This document shows, in pieces, positions 1 to 10,953 of a DNA stretch of 64,000 bases. A program made the position numbers and the translations under genes. The stretch is taken from contig NC_081833.1 in the NCBI RefSeq assembly GCF_030867095.1, positions 75,335,395 through 75,399,394 of the forward strand, read 5' to 3'. The DNA is from Alligator mississippiensis. Lineage: Eukaryota; Chordata; Crocodylia; Alligatoridae. Numbering within the stretch: the first letter of the stretch is position 1; each line of letters starts with the position of its first letter. A model generated the notes under the pieces. That model had not been told where the DNA came from, did no database searches, and worked only from the letters and a program-made list of their open reading frames with translations.

Positions 1-1840
1 CTGCCAGAGAGATGAGTTGAGGTGGACCCTATGCCCTGGGGAGCCGGTGGGACTGGGGCACATTCCCCACCAGAGCTAGAGAGGCTGGGGCTGAGCCAGG
101 AAAGGCCTAAAACTTGGTTCCTGTGGTGTGAGGTGGGGCCACAGCTGCCCTGGGTAAAAGCTGCTTGCAAGGGGCTGCCCGTGACCTGCCTCTTCTGTCC
201 ACAGATGGAAAAGGCCCTCGCCAACCTGGCCTTGAGAACGGCCGAAACCAGTGCCACCGAGCAGGAGGTGCCCAAGGCATCCCCAACTGGCACCCCCAGT
301 GCCCTGAGAGGGGTGTCCCAGTCTCTGCTGGAGCGGGTGAGTAGCCTGGTGCTGGGTTGGCCAGTGGCTGTGCTCGGGGGCTCCACGGGTCTGACCCAGC
401 CCTCCTCTCCTTCCCCCAGATCCGAGCCAAGGAGGCGCAGAAGCTGCAGGCCCTGATGACGCGGGCGCCGGAGCGGGAGCAGCGACTGGCCATGCTGGCA
501 CGGCTGCCGGAGATGGCGCGGCTGCTGCGCACCGTGTTCGTGGCGGAGAAGAAGCAGGCGCTGACAGTGGAGGTGGCCTGTGCCCACATGATCGACAGCT
601 ACCGCACTACAATGGCGCCCGGTAAGGGAAGGGGTATTCCCCGACGGCACCTGTGCCAGGTGCCCTAGTCCCAGTCGAGCTGTTCTGCATCCACGTTCCC
701 TCCCTTTCCCACTGCACGGGTGAATAGTTGGCCCCTGTGGTCCTGCTACCCTGATGCAGGTTCCTCTGCTTGCTCACGTCATCCCTCTGGCTTCTAGCAC
801 ATGGAAAGGCTCTGGGTAGCCCAGGCTCCCCTGGATTAACTACTAGGTGGAGAAGGGCCTCCAGCCCCCTTTTTTTTTTTAGTTCCCCACCCAAGGGTGT
901 TATCCAAAAGTGGTGACCTGCCCCATGTTGCTTCCTGCGGGTGGTCAGCAGCTCACGAGCCAGGAGGGGCAGTGGCGGGGGACTCACCTTCTGTCACTGC
1001 CGGTTCCCTGCAGGTGAGATGGAGAAGCACCTGCGCCTCTTCTCCGAGGTGCTGCCTGACTGGGTCAGCCTCCACCCCATCCGCCAGGACACCTACGTCA
1101 AGCTGGACAAGAGCAAGGACCTCAACATCATCGTGGAGAGACTGAGCAAGCTGATCCACGAGGAGGAGAGGCTCTGATCCCCACTGGGCTGGGGTGGGTT
1201 GGGGGTGAGTGGGGTTGGGATTGCAGACCTCACTTAGTGCAATCTGTACCAGGAATGTAGCAGACAACGTGTGAGTGGGGCCCTGCAGGGAAGCCCCTTT
1301 GGGCTGCTGGTGGTCTTGTTGGCTGCCGCAGCGGGAAGGCAGAGAGGTAGACGGGCGCCTTGTTTTAACTTGTGTTTTTACCCCAATTCTGCTGGACACT
1401 GGCCCCTGCTCACACAGGAGGGCAGCCGGGTCCTGGCTCTCTGCCTGGAGCAAGTGAACTAGACGTGTCTCCTTGCAGCTCCGCGCTCTCAGCTCCTTGG
1501 AGTAACAGGCTGCATGTGAGTCCAACCCTGCCCTGGGCTGCGACCCGGCCAGCTCCTTTTGAGCCGCACAGGCACGAGTCCCCCGGATGCTTTAACAGCT
1601 CGGCTCCATGGACGGAGTCTTATTGTCTGTTTCTTCCGTTAATTGAATGCCCTTCAAGGCAGCCGGTGCTTGTTACCAGTGGAGTTTCCTTTTTAAAATC
1701 ACAGGTGCTTCCGCCACTGTTTTTATGCATTATTCCGGGTTCGGGAAGGGGGGTGCATCTACTGCCCTAGCGCTGGCCAGGCGCCTCGGCTGTGTACATA
1801 GTTTTCCGTATGTTCGTATTAAACTTAATTGCTTCCACGA
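1..1840 (+). CDS. CDT1: CDT1, DNA replication licensing factor, 3' part of gene (last three coding exons and 3' UTR)
   Basis: CDT1 loads the MCM2-7 helicase onto ORC/CDC6-bound origins in G1 and is restrained by geminin. The window enters inside an intron and contains coding exons 205-336, 420-621 and 1014-1177, all with consensus GT-AG borders and joined phases. The encoded C-terminal segment has the landmarks I recall from vertebrate CDT1: [12 protein letters not shown] across the first junction, VFVAEKK...VEVACAHM in the second exon, and PGEMEKHL, LLPDW-like [11 protein letters not shown] and TYVKLDK in the last. This is the C-terminal winged-helix region that contacts MCM. The stop is at 1175-1177, and an ATTAAA lies 640 bp downstream. 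Upstream exons, including the PIP degron and geminin-binding part, are outside the window. APRT follows on the opposite strand, as in mammals. Identification is from recognised family sequence, not a search. Confidence 0.95.
205..336 (+). CDS. CDT1: CDT1 antepenultimate exon in the window
   Basis: The acceptor is tccacag and the donor is GTGAGT. The exon has 44 whole codons, starting [14 protein letters not shown] and ending SLLER, which joins in phase 0 to IRAKEAQ of the next exon. The middle is a low-complexity Ser/Thr/Pro linker, which is poorly conserved in CDT1 generally. Confidence 0.93.
420..621 (+). CDS. CDT1: CDT1 penultimate coding exon
   Basis: The exon follows a pyrimidine-rich acceptor (ttcccccag) and ends at a GTAAGG donor. 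It encodes [15 protein letters not shown], then [10 protein letters not shown] and [10 protein letters not shown], ending TMAPG with the glycine codon split G|GT across the intron. It is the start of the MCM-binding C-terminal domain. Confidence 0.95.
1014..1177 (+). CDS. CDT1: CDT1 terminal coding exon
   Basis: The acceptor is ccctgcag. The exon reads [19 protein letters not shown], then [17 protein letters not shown], and stops after HEEERL. A second, frameshifted copy of this exon lies at 15977-16132. Confidence 0.95.
1818..1823 (+). terminator. Likely CDT1 poly(A) signal (ATTAAA)
   Basis: This ATTAAA variant lies about 640 bp past the CDT1 stop. The same hexamer is kept at 16896-16901 in the duplicated 3' UTR, which supports a functional origin. 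Cleavage would be roughly at 1840; no cDNA was available to confirm it. Confidence 0.6.
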
Positions 1841-4129
1841 AGGAGCCCTTACCTCATCCAGCTGCTGAAAGGATCCCTTTTCCACATGGCCTCCGGCAGG
1901 TCCCTGCAGCTCAGAGCTAAGCCTTGCTGGTGGCGGGAGGCTGGGTTGTCGGCCAGATCCTGGGAAGGCTGAGTGTGGCTTCTTGTGCAGGCTGTGTGGC
2001 TCAGAGCAAGGGGTGGACTGGCATCTGTGAGCAGAGGCCTGGCAGCTGAGTGCAGTGTCACCCCTCGCTTCTCTGCATGGCGGTGTGGCAATGCCCAGGC
2101 CTAGAAGGGGCTCCTAAAAGGGCAGGGGAATGGACTAGGACGGGTACATAGCAGGCTGAGGCCAGGCCTAGGGGCCGAGGACTCTCCCTTTTGGCTTCGG
2201 CTTGCTAACTTGACCCGAGTCGAAGCTGCCCAGAGTTCCAGCTTCGCGGACACCTGGACACGGCTGTGACATAACTGAGTCACCCTCCTGCCCCGGGGTG
2301 GGGAACGCTCAACCTTGCAGTATCCGGACCCGCAGAGGGAATCCTCCAGAGCTGCGGCTGCAGGGAGCGGGGTGGTGGAGGTGTTCCTCCAAACCCCTCC
2401 ATCTCCCTGGAGAAAAGCTGTTTCACCTCCCAAGTGGCTCAAACCGGGTGATGGAGAAGAGCTGGAAAGGCCGAGCCCTGCAGCCTAGTACGCCTTTCTT
2501 CACAAACTACTTAATGTATTTACTCCAATCTAAGATGAGGTCCCCCCCACACCCATCCATACAGCGGTGGGGGTGGGAGGCAGCAAAGGGCAGGGGCAAG
2601 GCTACCTGACTCCCCTGCTGCCTGCCCCTCTTGCAGCTGTGGGGGGGAATGAATTTTAATATCTACAAAATTAGATTGTAGACATGGAGAATTCTCCCAC
2701 TTCTACATTTATGAGAATTGAAGGCGGTGGGAGGTATTGTCTTAGATGTGGGTGAACACAGTAGGGGTTGGCAAGCTGGTTTCTACTCCGTAACAAAGTG
2801 CTAGCCCCTTCCCACCCAGCAAGCCCATGTGCTGTTGCCTAAAGCAAACCTGGAGCCTCCCAAACCTGCTCCCCAGCTATCTCAAAGTCCCCCCCCAAAG
2901 TCTTCAGTGCCAGGGCCATGGAGCGTTAGGGTCGCTCAGACCCCCATAAGTGCTGGAGCTAGGGTCTGCACTGCCTTTCCCCCCCCTTGTGCTGCCTGGC
3001 CCTGGCTAACCTGGCAGAAACTTGTGGCCTGGCCTGCCACCGCTGCTTTCCACGGGCGTGCTGGGTGGAACCTGAGCTTTTCCTCCTCCACTGCCCAGCT
3101 GCGGTCCTGCCCTTTGGCCAAGGCAGGCGCTGGCTGCAGATGGTAAATATGCAGTGGGACCCCAGCTCCTCGGTTCTGACACTACATAAGCTTTATGGGA
3201 TGTTCAGGCCAGACATCACGTTTACCCTTGTTTGTGTGTCCTTCGATCAACGCAGCTCCAACCCGCACCCCTCCGGCCAGCACAGGCACTCGCCCGTGGA
3301 GGTGAAATACCAGGACCTGGCTCGGGGGTGTAGCCAGAGGCAAGTCCGGACTCCCCTGCTCAGCAGCGGAGAAGGGAACAACGGGGTCTGTAGTGCTGCG
3401 CCTGCTACCATGGGCATCTCTCCAGGGGGCTGGAGGCAGGGGACACAGCGCCAAACCAGGTTTGTGGAAGGGGCAGAAGCAAACCGCTTCCCTCCCCTCT
3501 GCAAGGGTTGGATTTTGAGCAATTCTGCAAGCAGAGGCATGCATCTCCCAGCAAGCTCGTGGCTTTGTACCTGAGGTTCAGATAAACCACTGCTGCTTCT
3601 ATCTTGCTGTATTCGATGCCCAGCATGAGTTTGGGCAGGGAGAGATTTAATGCTCCCTGGAAGTCCAGGCTTTGAGAGATGAGTACACATCACCTTCCAG
3701 CGAGAGCTTGCAGCAGCACAGGGCTCGGTAAGCGCTGGGGGGACTCGGAGCTACAAGGGAAGAAAACCTTAGGCCAGTCGGCTGGGTCTGGGAGCGCAGG
3801 GCAAAGCCAGGGCCTGACGGGTCTGTGTCACCAGCTGCCAGCATCTCGGACAGGAAACGCTCACAAAACCGAGCAACTTTTCTGCTCGGAGCAGAGCTCA
3901 CGGACACTTTGGATTTAATAAAAGGGTTGACGTTTATCACCGATCAACTCTGCTTTCGGTCCAGACCGTCGCATGCCCAGGCACAAGCCTCAGGGCCCTG
4001 GCTCCTGGCTGCACCTGGGACCAGGGAGCCTCTGGCCTAAAAACGACTACTAAGTGAGCAAGGCTTTGGATGCTAGTCGCACGGGAACTTGAGCCGTGTT
4101 GGCATGAAGCTTCCTGCACCAACCGCTCT
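1841..4129. other. Intergenic stretch between CDT1 and the APRT duplication
   Basis: I see no coding exon here. The first part, to about 2000, is the CDT1 downstream flank that recurs at about 16900-17065. The rest is GC-rich unique-looking sequence with short C and G runs. The open frames of 60-195 codons overlap on both strands and show no recognisable protein. Confidence 0.6.
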
Positions 4130-4449
4130 ACTCCAGCAAGCGAAGAATCCCCTTTCCCATGCAGCCCTTTCCATCCCCATCAGCTTTACCCACCAGTTCT
4201 TAAGTGCAGCCCTGGAGCAGATGGACAAGCCGGGCACTGGGACACCGCTGACCGCTAGGACATGTGGCTGTAGCTGTTACACCATAAACCCTGGCACTGT
4301 TTTACCTCTGACTTCACAGTAAGTCACAGGTGGGTCAGGCTGTTGTGTGCTCACTATTCTCACTACCCCAAGCTAAGGGGCTGCAGGGCACCCATCCTAG
4401 CCTTCAAACAGGCACTGAACCTTGCCAACCTCGTCCCCAGAAGCAAATG

Positions 4450-5135
4450 TCTCACAACCCAAAACGCACTGCATGTCTTCAGGCCACGACATATAAAACC
4501 TGCCAACACATCACCGCTCCCACGATAACCACCCCACAACAGACCCGTCGCCAGTCCCGGATCTTACGCCTGCACCTCCAGAAATGTCCTATATCTCACC
4601 CAGGGACAACAGCTGGGCACGAGGATGAACGCACACCAGGCCTCTATTACAGACGAGGATACCCACGACCAGTGGGGGCACATTTCTCACAAGGAAACCA
4701 CTCTCAATCTGTTTTAATCCTCAAAGGGATTTTACAAAAGACTTTTCACAAACTTCACGTCAACCACCTCCCGGATACAAAAAATCATGGACTAAATATA
4801 GACATTGGATTCATGACATGGTGTAACCTGCCTAATACTGGACTCCCCGGGTACCTCTCCACCATTTACAGGCTGCATTCCTTCGCCCCCCGCCCGTCTC
4901 TCAAATCACCGGCTGCCTCAACTCTCATTTGCACTGATGGCCTGTCTTGCCAGCAGCCCGGCCTCTGCCCACTTTACTATTCATTCTGTCCAGCAAGAGC
5001 AGACAGCAACCACAGATGCTTCCTCGGCCTGACTAAGGGTTTTTAAACCTGAAAGCTTGTTCAGAAGAACTTTTCCCAACTATTTGAGTTGGTGTAATAA
5101 AAGATACCGGATTTCCCCAAAGAACCGTCGCTTCC
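4450..5135 (+). repeat. Interspersed repeat, class not determined
   Basis: This stretch interrupts the homology between units A and B and ends in a motif (gaaagcttg, caactatttgagttggt, taataaaagatac) that recurs at about 6590, 31550 (inverted) and 57770. A 238-codon frame crosses it but has no recognised domain. I believe it is a dispersed reptile repeat, but I cannot name the family without a repeat library. Its right end replaces the region that holds the APRT poly(A) signal in unit B. Confidence 0.55.
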
Positions 5136-6574
5136 CAAACGCAGGAGTTCATGCCTCCTCACCAGGCAGCCGGGGCGGTCTGCTCCGAGCGCTATCGTAC
5201 TGCAGCGGGGAGCGGCGACGGAAAGGCTGCAGCTTCTCGGCCCCTTTCAGAGACAGCAGCTCGATGACCACCAGGCACTCGAGCGCTTCGGCCTTCAGCC
5301 GCTTCATCAGCTCGCAAGCCGTGTGCATGGTACCTGCGCAGAGGTGTCAAGCAGAGAGATGCAGTCGCTCCGAGCGTGCGTATCAGTACAAAGCATTGGC
5401 TTCTGCCGAGATGCTCCACTGATCCCTTGGGTGTGCAGGTGGCTTCTCATTTCAAAGACACCAGCTTGCAACTTGGCCTGACCTCCAGCAGCCCTTACGG
5501 CAGGGGTTGTAGGTACCACATCCAGCGACTCACAAGCAGCTCAGAGCCCCAGGTCACTGCTGCAGTCTTCCCCCCTGAAGTCCCACACCCTGCGCTTTTA
5601 CCAACAGCGTCTCTCTGCTCGCAGCCCCTTCCCCGGGGGAAGCCCAGACGCTCGGACGTGCAGCACTGCTGCGCAGGGCGCGCGCCAAACCAGGCTGCTG
5701 CTCTTACCGCCCATGGCAAGCAGGTCATCCACGAGGGCCACTTTCCGTCCCGGCTCCACGGCATCGCTCTGGGCTTCCAGCTCAGCCTGCAGGGTGGGAA
5801 AGGCCGGGCAGTTTTAGTCGCATGCCCATGGCACTGCTTTGCAACACGCACAGAGAAATGCAGCAAATCAAGCCCAAAAGTGTCAGTCCCCAGCACACAC
5901 AGGCCTCTGCTCAAGCTACAGGAGATCAATAGCTGCCAAGGAACTAGCCGGAGAACTGCCCCTTCCCACTGGGGAACACGTTCTTCCCAGACCGGCACCC
6001 CCACGTAGGCGTGCACTCCGGTGTGCATCACACTGGCCGAGTGTTTGTGATCGCAGTCCCAGCTGGCTTTGGGATACAACATCCCAGGCACTGGCTCTGC
6101 CGAGAGCTGCGACAGGGTAGCAGACAGTCCAGGCTAACCACACACTTCTCTCCCATGCTGGGTGAGAGATGAGTCCGGTTCATACGTAGAACGGGCCGAG
6201 CAACCCTCAGGAAAACCTTCCCTATGCAAAGAGCCACCTGCCGCAGCCCCATTTCACTGGGCAGACTTACAGCAGCACCCGACAGCCAGCAAAGAGATCG
6301 CCGTGCAGCTGCGCTGCCTCTTCCACTCCGGGCCAGGGACAAAGCCAGCTGCCAGACACGAGCTCTGCCTTAGAGCCACGCAGCAAGCAAAACACCTGCT
6401 GAAATGAGGCGGCGGGGAAGCAGGACGGACGCTCGTATCATCTGCTCTGCCCTGGTCTAGCAGCCTTCAGCAAGACACAAAACCTGGGGTCAGTCCGGAA
6501 TTAGTTGCCCCAGGAATCGGCACCTTGTTCGTTGCTGTTCCTTGCTATAACCCCCAGCACGAACCGGCTGCCCG

Positions 6575-6690
6575 AAGAGGGGTGTTTGTGCCCAAAAGCT
6601 TGCAAAGATTTTTTCCAGCTATTTTAGTTGGTCTAATAATAGATATCACATTTCCCCGAAGAACCTCGTCTTGCTATAACCCACACCCTC
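6575..6690 (+). repeat. Copy of the 'agttggtctaataaaagat' dispersed repeat
   Basis: It contains cccaaaagcttgcaaag, then agttggtctaataatagatatcacatttcccc and gaacctcgtc (short strings with the same order and spacing as at 5056-5135). It lies in intron 3 of APRT copy 1. The family was not named. Confidence 0.6.
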
Positions 6691-6989
6691 GGATAACAGT
6701 GGTTCGACTCCAGCAGCTTATTCATCCCCCGTGCTAATGCCATTCAGTCCCCCGCCGTTCCCCCGACAGACCTGGAACAAAGCAGAGACTCCCGGACACC
6801 CAGAGCTGCGTTCTCTTTGCTGGGCTCAGAGCAGCCGCACGCATATCCGAGACGTCTGCCAGCTTTTGTGTGAAAATCCGAACCGCCCTGACAATCAGCG
6901 CGCTACCCTTTATCGCCAAAGCAGCACGGTGTCTCAAACAGGCGGGACACCAGAAATTACATTGGAAGGTGCAGAGGAAGGACACAGGG

Positions 6990-7960
6990 ACGGATTATCT
7001 TGAATCCTGGGCCCGGTTCTGGTCCACACCCCGCCAAAAGGGTCTCGAAGAAGCAGAGAAGGGCAACGAGGGTGATTAGTGGGATGGAGGGGCTTGCATA
7101 GAAGAGACGCTCAGGAGGCCAGACCAGGTCAGTTCACAACGGAGACGCTTGACAGGAAGCCTGAGAAGGGTTTACAAAGAGAAGGTCGATAGGGATTTAT
7201 TATGGACTGTCTCGCAATGCAAGAATGAGGGGTTCACAACACGAAACGAATACGTGGTAAGTTCAAAACTAACCAAAAGGAGTTCTTTTTCACCCAGCGG
7301 GTCATTAAGGCATGCGCGTTGTTGCCCATGGTGGTGATAGCTGAGAGTAAAGCCAGATTCACTAAGGGATGGGACATGTGCTGGGAGGAAAGGGGCATGG
7401 GTCGCTGTTGAGCAGGAGCGAGGGGCACGGCCTCCGCATCAGACCTGCCTGGACCATCAATGCTGGAGGCTGCGAAGGGGAGAGGAGTGGCGGGGGGAAA
7501 TCCCTGCTCAGACCCAGGTCACTCTGCCTTTCAGCTCCTGTTCTCTGCCCCTACGTGACCCAAGACGGACTTAGGGTCTGAGCCAGTCAATGGCGGTTTG
7601 TCTGTTCTTAGTATGCACCACTAGAGCCAGGAGAGCAGCGGTAGGTTTAAACCCAACAAGACGAGGTTCCTCTTCCCCACGGCGCGACTTCAGCTTGTGG
7701 GACTCATTGCCACGAGGTGCCGTGGAGGCCGACGGCTCAAGGGTGCTGAACCGATCTTGGAGGGACGGCCCATCAGGAGGTACTGAACGCAGTCGATGGT
7801 GGAGGCAGCCCCTGAATCGGCACATCCTAAGCCTCTGGTTGCTGGAAGGTGGGCAAAAGATCTGGATGTGCCCCGTTCACGCTCTCCCAGCCTCCACCCC
7901 ACTGGCGTGCGAGACGGCAGAGGGGGCTGGAGGGACCGATGGCCTTGCCCAAGACGGGGT
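6990..7960 (+). mobile_element. CR1-like LINE 3' fragment in APRT copy 1 intron 3
   Basis: The text has the layout of a reptile CR1-superfamily 3' region: 'ggcaacgagggtgattag', 'caaaactaaccaaaaggag', 'ttctttttcacccagcg', 'gggactcattgccacgagg' and a tail around 'ggctggagggaccgatggcc'. It runs in sense on the + strand and is old. The tail is also present in unit B (11680-12262), so the insertion predates the duplication. This was recognised from remembered consensus wording; a RepeatMasker run would fix the family and ends. Confidence 0.6.
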
Positions 7961-8158
7961 GCATCTCCCAGCCTGCAGATGCCTCCCGTGCTTGTTACCT
8001 GGCCGTGTTCAAGGGCGCAGGACACGGACTCCGTGGGGCCGGGCAGCTTCCCCTTTTTGCGTATTAACCGTCTTGGAACCAGAAAAACACCAAATTGTAT
8101 TCTAAAAATTGAACATCTACAACATTCATTCATTTGATTTTAAAAAATATTGTAGTCT

Positions 8159-8345
8159 TGATTGATGTGTGTTTGTGTAGTGTACAGAGCAGTGAGCGCA
8201 CAATAGCTTAAAATGAAGTCTTACTCTTGTATATCGTGGGGGGTGGGCAGAGGTTTGTGGCAGGGTGTGGGGGGTGGAGGTGTGAGTGTGGGGTGAGGGA
8301 GCACGTGGGTGTGTGTGCATGTGTATAGGGGTGCATGCGTGTAGG
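8159..8345 (+). repeat. GT/GGGTG-rich low-complexity tract
   Basis: Short runs of tgtgtgtttgtgtagtg, then ggggggtgggcag and gggtgtgtgtgcatgtgt, make this a degenerate purine/GT-rich simple repeat. It sits in the rearranged part of APRT copy 1 intron 2, next to the exon 3 breakpoint at 8065. Confidence 0.6.
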
Positions 8346-9625
8346 ACTCACCCTACGAACACACAACACATCTGTCCCCTTCTCCCTGTCTCCCACCTCT
8401 CCCCCATCTGCCCTCCCGCCCCCTCTCATCTGCAGCCGTGCAGGGATCACCCAGAGCTGTGCCAGGAACGACCGTTGTCCCCGCTCCGTGCCTCAGCTGA
8501 TCACTCATTAAGTCTCAGTATCAGCTTGTTTCCTGCCCTGTACTCTGGACTGACTTCAGCTACTGCTGAACCAACTCCGTCCATGCAGGATTCATTGCAT
8601 CTCACTCCCTTAGACCTTAAAAAAAAGTCTAATAATAGACCAAAATCATATCAGGTGCTATATTACTGCTCTTTGCCCGGCACAGCTGCAACGGGTCTGC
8701 AGCGAGTGGTCCTGAGATGAGCAGGAGGGGAAATTCCCTCCAGACACAGCTCAGCTTTGCCTTCCAGGCCTGACCCTGCACACACGCCCAGCTGCATGAG
8801 AGGAAGACTGAGGGCAGCGATTCACCGCCACTATTGAATTCACTGCTCCACTCACGTAAAAGTTGTGTAATGACAGCAGAGCATTGCCGGGCATTTGCGA
8901 ACGCGGGAAACGCCCTCGCAGCCAGTGACGCTGGGAGAAGCTACATCTCGGACACCGCTGCTTTTACAGGCGTTAGCACAGAACGACACTCGTGAAGGCA
9001 CAAGACAGCGATGTCACCGTGTCACACAGCAGCTCCAACCTTTTTGCAAGGCGCCTTCCCACCCTTTGCCAACCCGTGTCTGTCTGCGGGCTCTGCAGGG
9101 TTTTCAAGGTTTCCACCACGCTCCTCACCTGTAACGTAGTCTATGAGCGGGTAGGTCGCCCTCAAATGGGTCTCCAGGAGATTGATGGCTGCCTGGAAGG
9201 TGTCAGGATCCTTTAGCAACGGGCTGATATCGCTGCAAGAGAAAGAGCAGAGGAGCTGTCTTCCCGGCCCCTGAAAACTGCCTCCATAAGGAGCCTGGAC
9301 TCTGCCAGGGAGAATTAGTGCCCTGTTTCCAGGAGTTCGCTGCACATGGGACCAGACCCCTTAAAAGAAGCTGGATTTGGGGTTTCTCTACACCAGCAGG
9401 GGCAATCTCAGTCACGGGCATGCACGGATCAGCCCCACGCCCTCCCAAGTGCTGCTCCCATCCCCTTTCTCTTCTCAATCTGCCACTCTGCTTTCTGCTC
9501 CCTGCATGATCTGCTGCTCTGCTCCCCGCCTGGTGGGGAGCCGCACCCTGGGCTTGGGAAGCACCTGCTGGGCAGTGCCCCAGGCCCCTCTCCCCCAGCC
9601 AGATCCCTTGCCCACCGAAACAGCA

Positions 9626-9640
9626 CCCCCCCCCCCCCCC
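9626..9640 (+). repeat. C15 homopolymer inside the APRT copy 1 first exon
   Basis: Fifteen consecutive C (G on the coding strand) stand where the intact copy has the sequence for the [12 protein letters not shown] region of exon 1. Its exact length may be a sequencing uncertainty. Confidence 0.85.
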
Positions 9641-10732
9641 AGATCCGCTGCAACTGCTTCCTCTCCTCCATTTCTAGTGTACTGCACAATCCTGTGATGT
9701 CACCTATGGCATCACCTGGCAGGGCTCCAGGTGTGACCTCACGCATTGCTGCACCTCGTGTGGATCGTGCAGGGCATGCGAGGAGCCGCCAGGAGGTCTT
9801 CTAGCAGCCGCTTCCCAGGGGATGCTGCATCTTCCCATGCAGCCATGTCCATCCCCGCCAGCTTTATCCACCAGGTCTTAATTGCAGAACTAGAGCATGT
9901 GGGCAAGCCGGGCACTGTGACAACTCCGGACTGTTAGCAGGGACCTGGCTGCAGCTGTCACATCGTCAACCCTGGCAATGTTTGACCTCTGATTTCACAG
10001 TAAGTCACAGGTGGGTCAGACTGTTGTGTGCTCACTATTCTCACTACCGCAAGCTAAAGGGGCTGCAGGGCCCAGCCCAGCACAGATTTTTGGTATCAGG
10101 GAATATATAAAAAAAAAGTGTAAATGTCTGGATCCTGGGGTGCTACAAGGCAGAGTCAAAGGGACTCCTTGCACACCTGAGATGACAGCGTGCAGAGCGG
10201 GATGGTGCGTGCACAGACGTCAGCAGCCCACAAAAAGAAGGGGAGAAAAGCAGGTTCTGTACAGATTTGTTAAAGCACGTGAGAGGCCTAGTGCCTTTGT
10301 GTGAGGGCAGCAGCTCCCTTCCTGCTTTGGAGGGCAGGATGGGGAGAGATGCATGACCCACCAACAACCAGCCATCTGTATGACCTGCCTCTTGCACGCA
10401 CGCAGCCTCACCCAGCAGGACACGGGCACCGGGGAACGCCGCAGGCAGCGCCAGGCTCTTCTGTGACTGATAGCTCACCGCCTCCGAGGAGCCCACCAAA
10501 TGTCTAAGGATAACACTGGCTGTTATGGGCTCAGGCCACAAGGCTTGGGCTCCACACAAGCTGTCACCTGCACCGTATCCTTTCCTCAAAGGTGGTGGGC
10601 AGTGAGGAAAATATACAGCACCATGCACAGAGCCTTGGAGTACACGAGAAGCTCGCTCCCGGCTTGGAAAAGCAGCAGAAACAGCTCAGGTTATGTACCC
10701 CCCAGCTGACAGCTAGGTTTGTTTTATTAGGA

Positions 10733-10738
10733 GTTTCG
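10733..10738 (-). terminator. APRT poly(A) signal (AATAAA)
   Basis: AATAAA on the - strand lies about 75 bp beyond the APRT stop codon, giving the short 3' UTR typical of this compact gene. The equivalent place in copy 1 is occupied by repeat sequence. Confidence 0.7.
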
Positions 10739-10810
10739 AACAACCTTCATGCAAGCGGTGGGAGCGAGACCTGGCCCCAGCCAGGCAGCCGGGGCGGTCT
10801 GCTCCGAGCG

Positions 10811-10953
10811 CTAGTCGTACTGCAGCAGGGAGTGGCAACGGAAAGGCTGCAGCTTCTCGGCCCCTTTCAGAGACAGCAGCTCGATGACCACCAGGCACTC
10901 GAGCACTTCGGCCTTCAGCCGCTTCATCAGCTCGCAGGCCGCGTGCATGGTAC
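10811..10953 (-). CDS. APRT: APRT exon 5 (terminal)
   Basis: It starts with GT completing Gly, then [36 protein letters not shown] and SLLQYD, with a TAG stop at 10811-10813. The acceptor is tctgtgcag. Confidence 0.95.

Larger units (their letters stand above)
5149..9671 (-). pseudogene. APRT copy 1, decayed tandem duplicate of adenine phosphoribosyltransferase
   Basis: Five exon remnants lie in the order of the intact copy: exon 1 at 9616-9671, exon 2 at 9129-9232, half of exon 3 at 7999-8065, exon 4 at 5708-5786 and exon 5 at 5149-5333. Exon 2 is full length (104 bp) and open. Exon 1 keeps MEERKQLQRI and VLFR, but about 27 bp between them is lost and replaced by a C/G homopolymer. The upstream half of exon 3, encoding the [10 protein letters not shown]-type segment, is gone. 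Exon 4 reads LLAMGG where the PRPP-binding loop should be LLATGG. In exon 5 the normal stop is lost by a one-base deletion, which adds about 16 residues. No AATAAA is seen at the expected place and the GC box upstream is gone. A transcribed but non-enzymatic product cannot be excluded; loss of a core exon half argues strongly for a pseudogene. Confidence 0.9.
4130..9790 (+). repeat. Tandem segmental duplication, unit A (carries the APRT pseudogene)
   Basis: The left part (about 4155-4385) aligns by eye with about 9835-10075, including the shared string gtaagtcacaggtgggtcag. APRT exons 5, 4, 3, 2 and 1 then follow in the same order and orientation in both units. Unit A is longer because of extra repeats and a larger intron 3. 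Exact breakpoints and percent identity need an alignment. Confidence 0.85.

Noticed and set aside
22-456. Open frames on both strands over the CDT1 exons
   Set aside because: They read through splice sites of the real exons in other frames; they are shadows.
4330-5046. 238-codon + strand open frame
   Set aside because: It crosses the duplication flank and a dispersed repeat, has no recognised domain, and its first part aligns with non-coding sequence at about 10011 in unit B.
6690-6760. tRNA T-loop-like ggttcgactcc
   Set aside because: No matching acceptor stem, D arm or anticodon arm could be placed around it.
8126-8450. His/Thr/Pro-rich peptide frame on the - strand
   Set aside because: It is a translation of the GT-rich low-complexity tract, not a gene.
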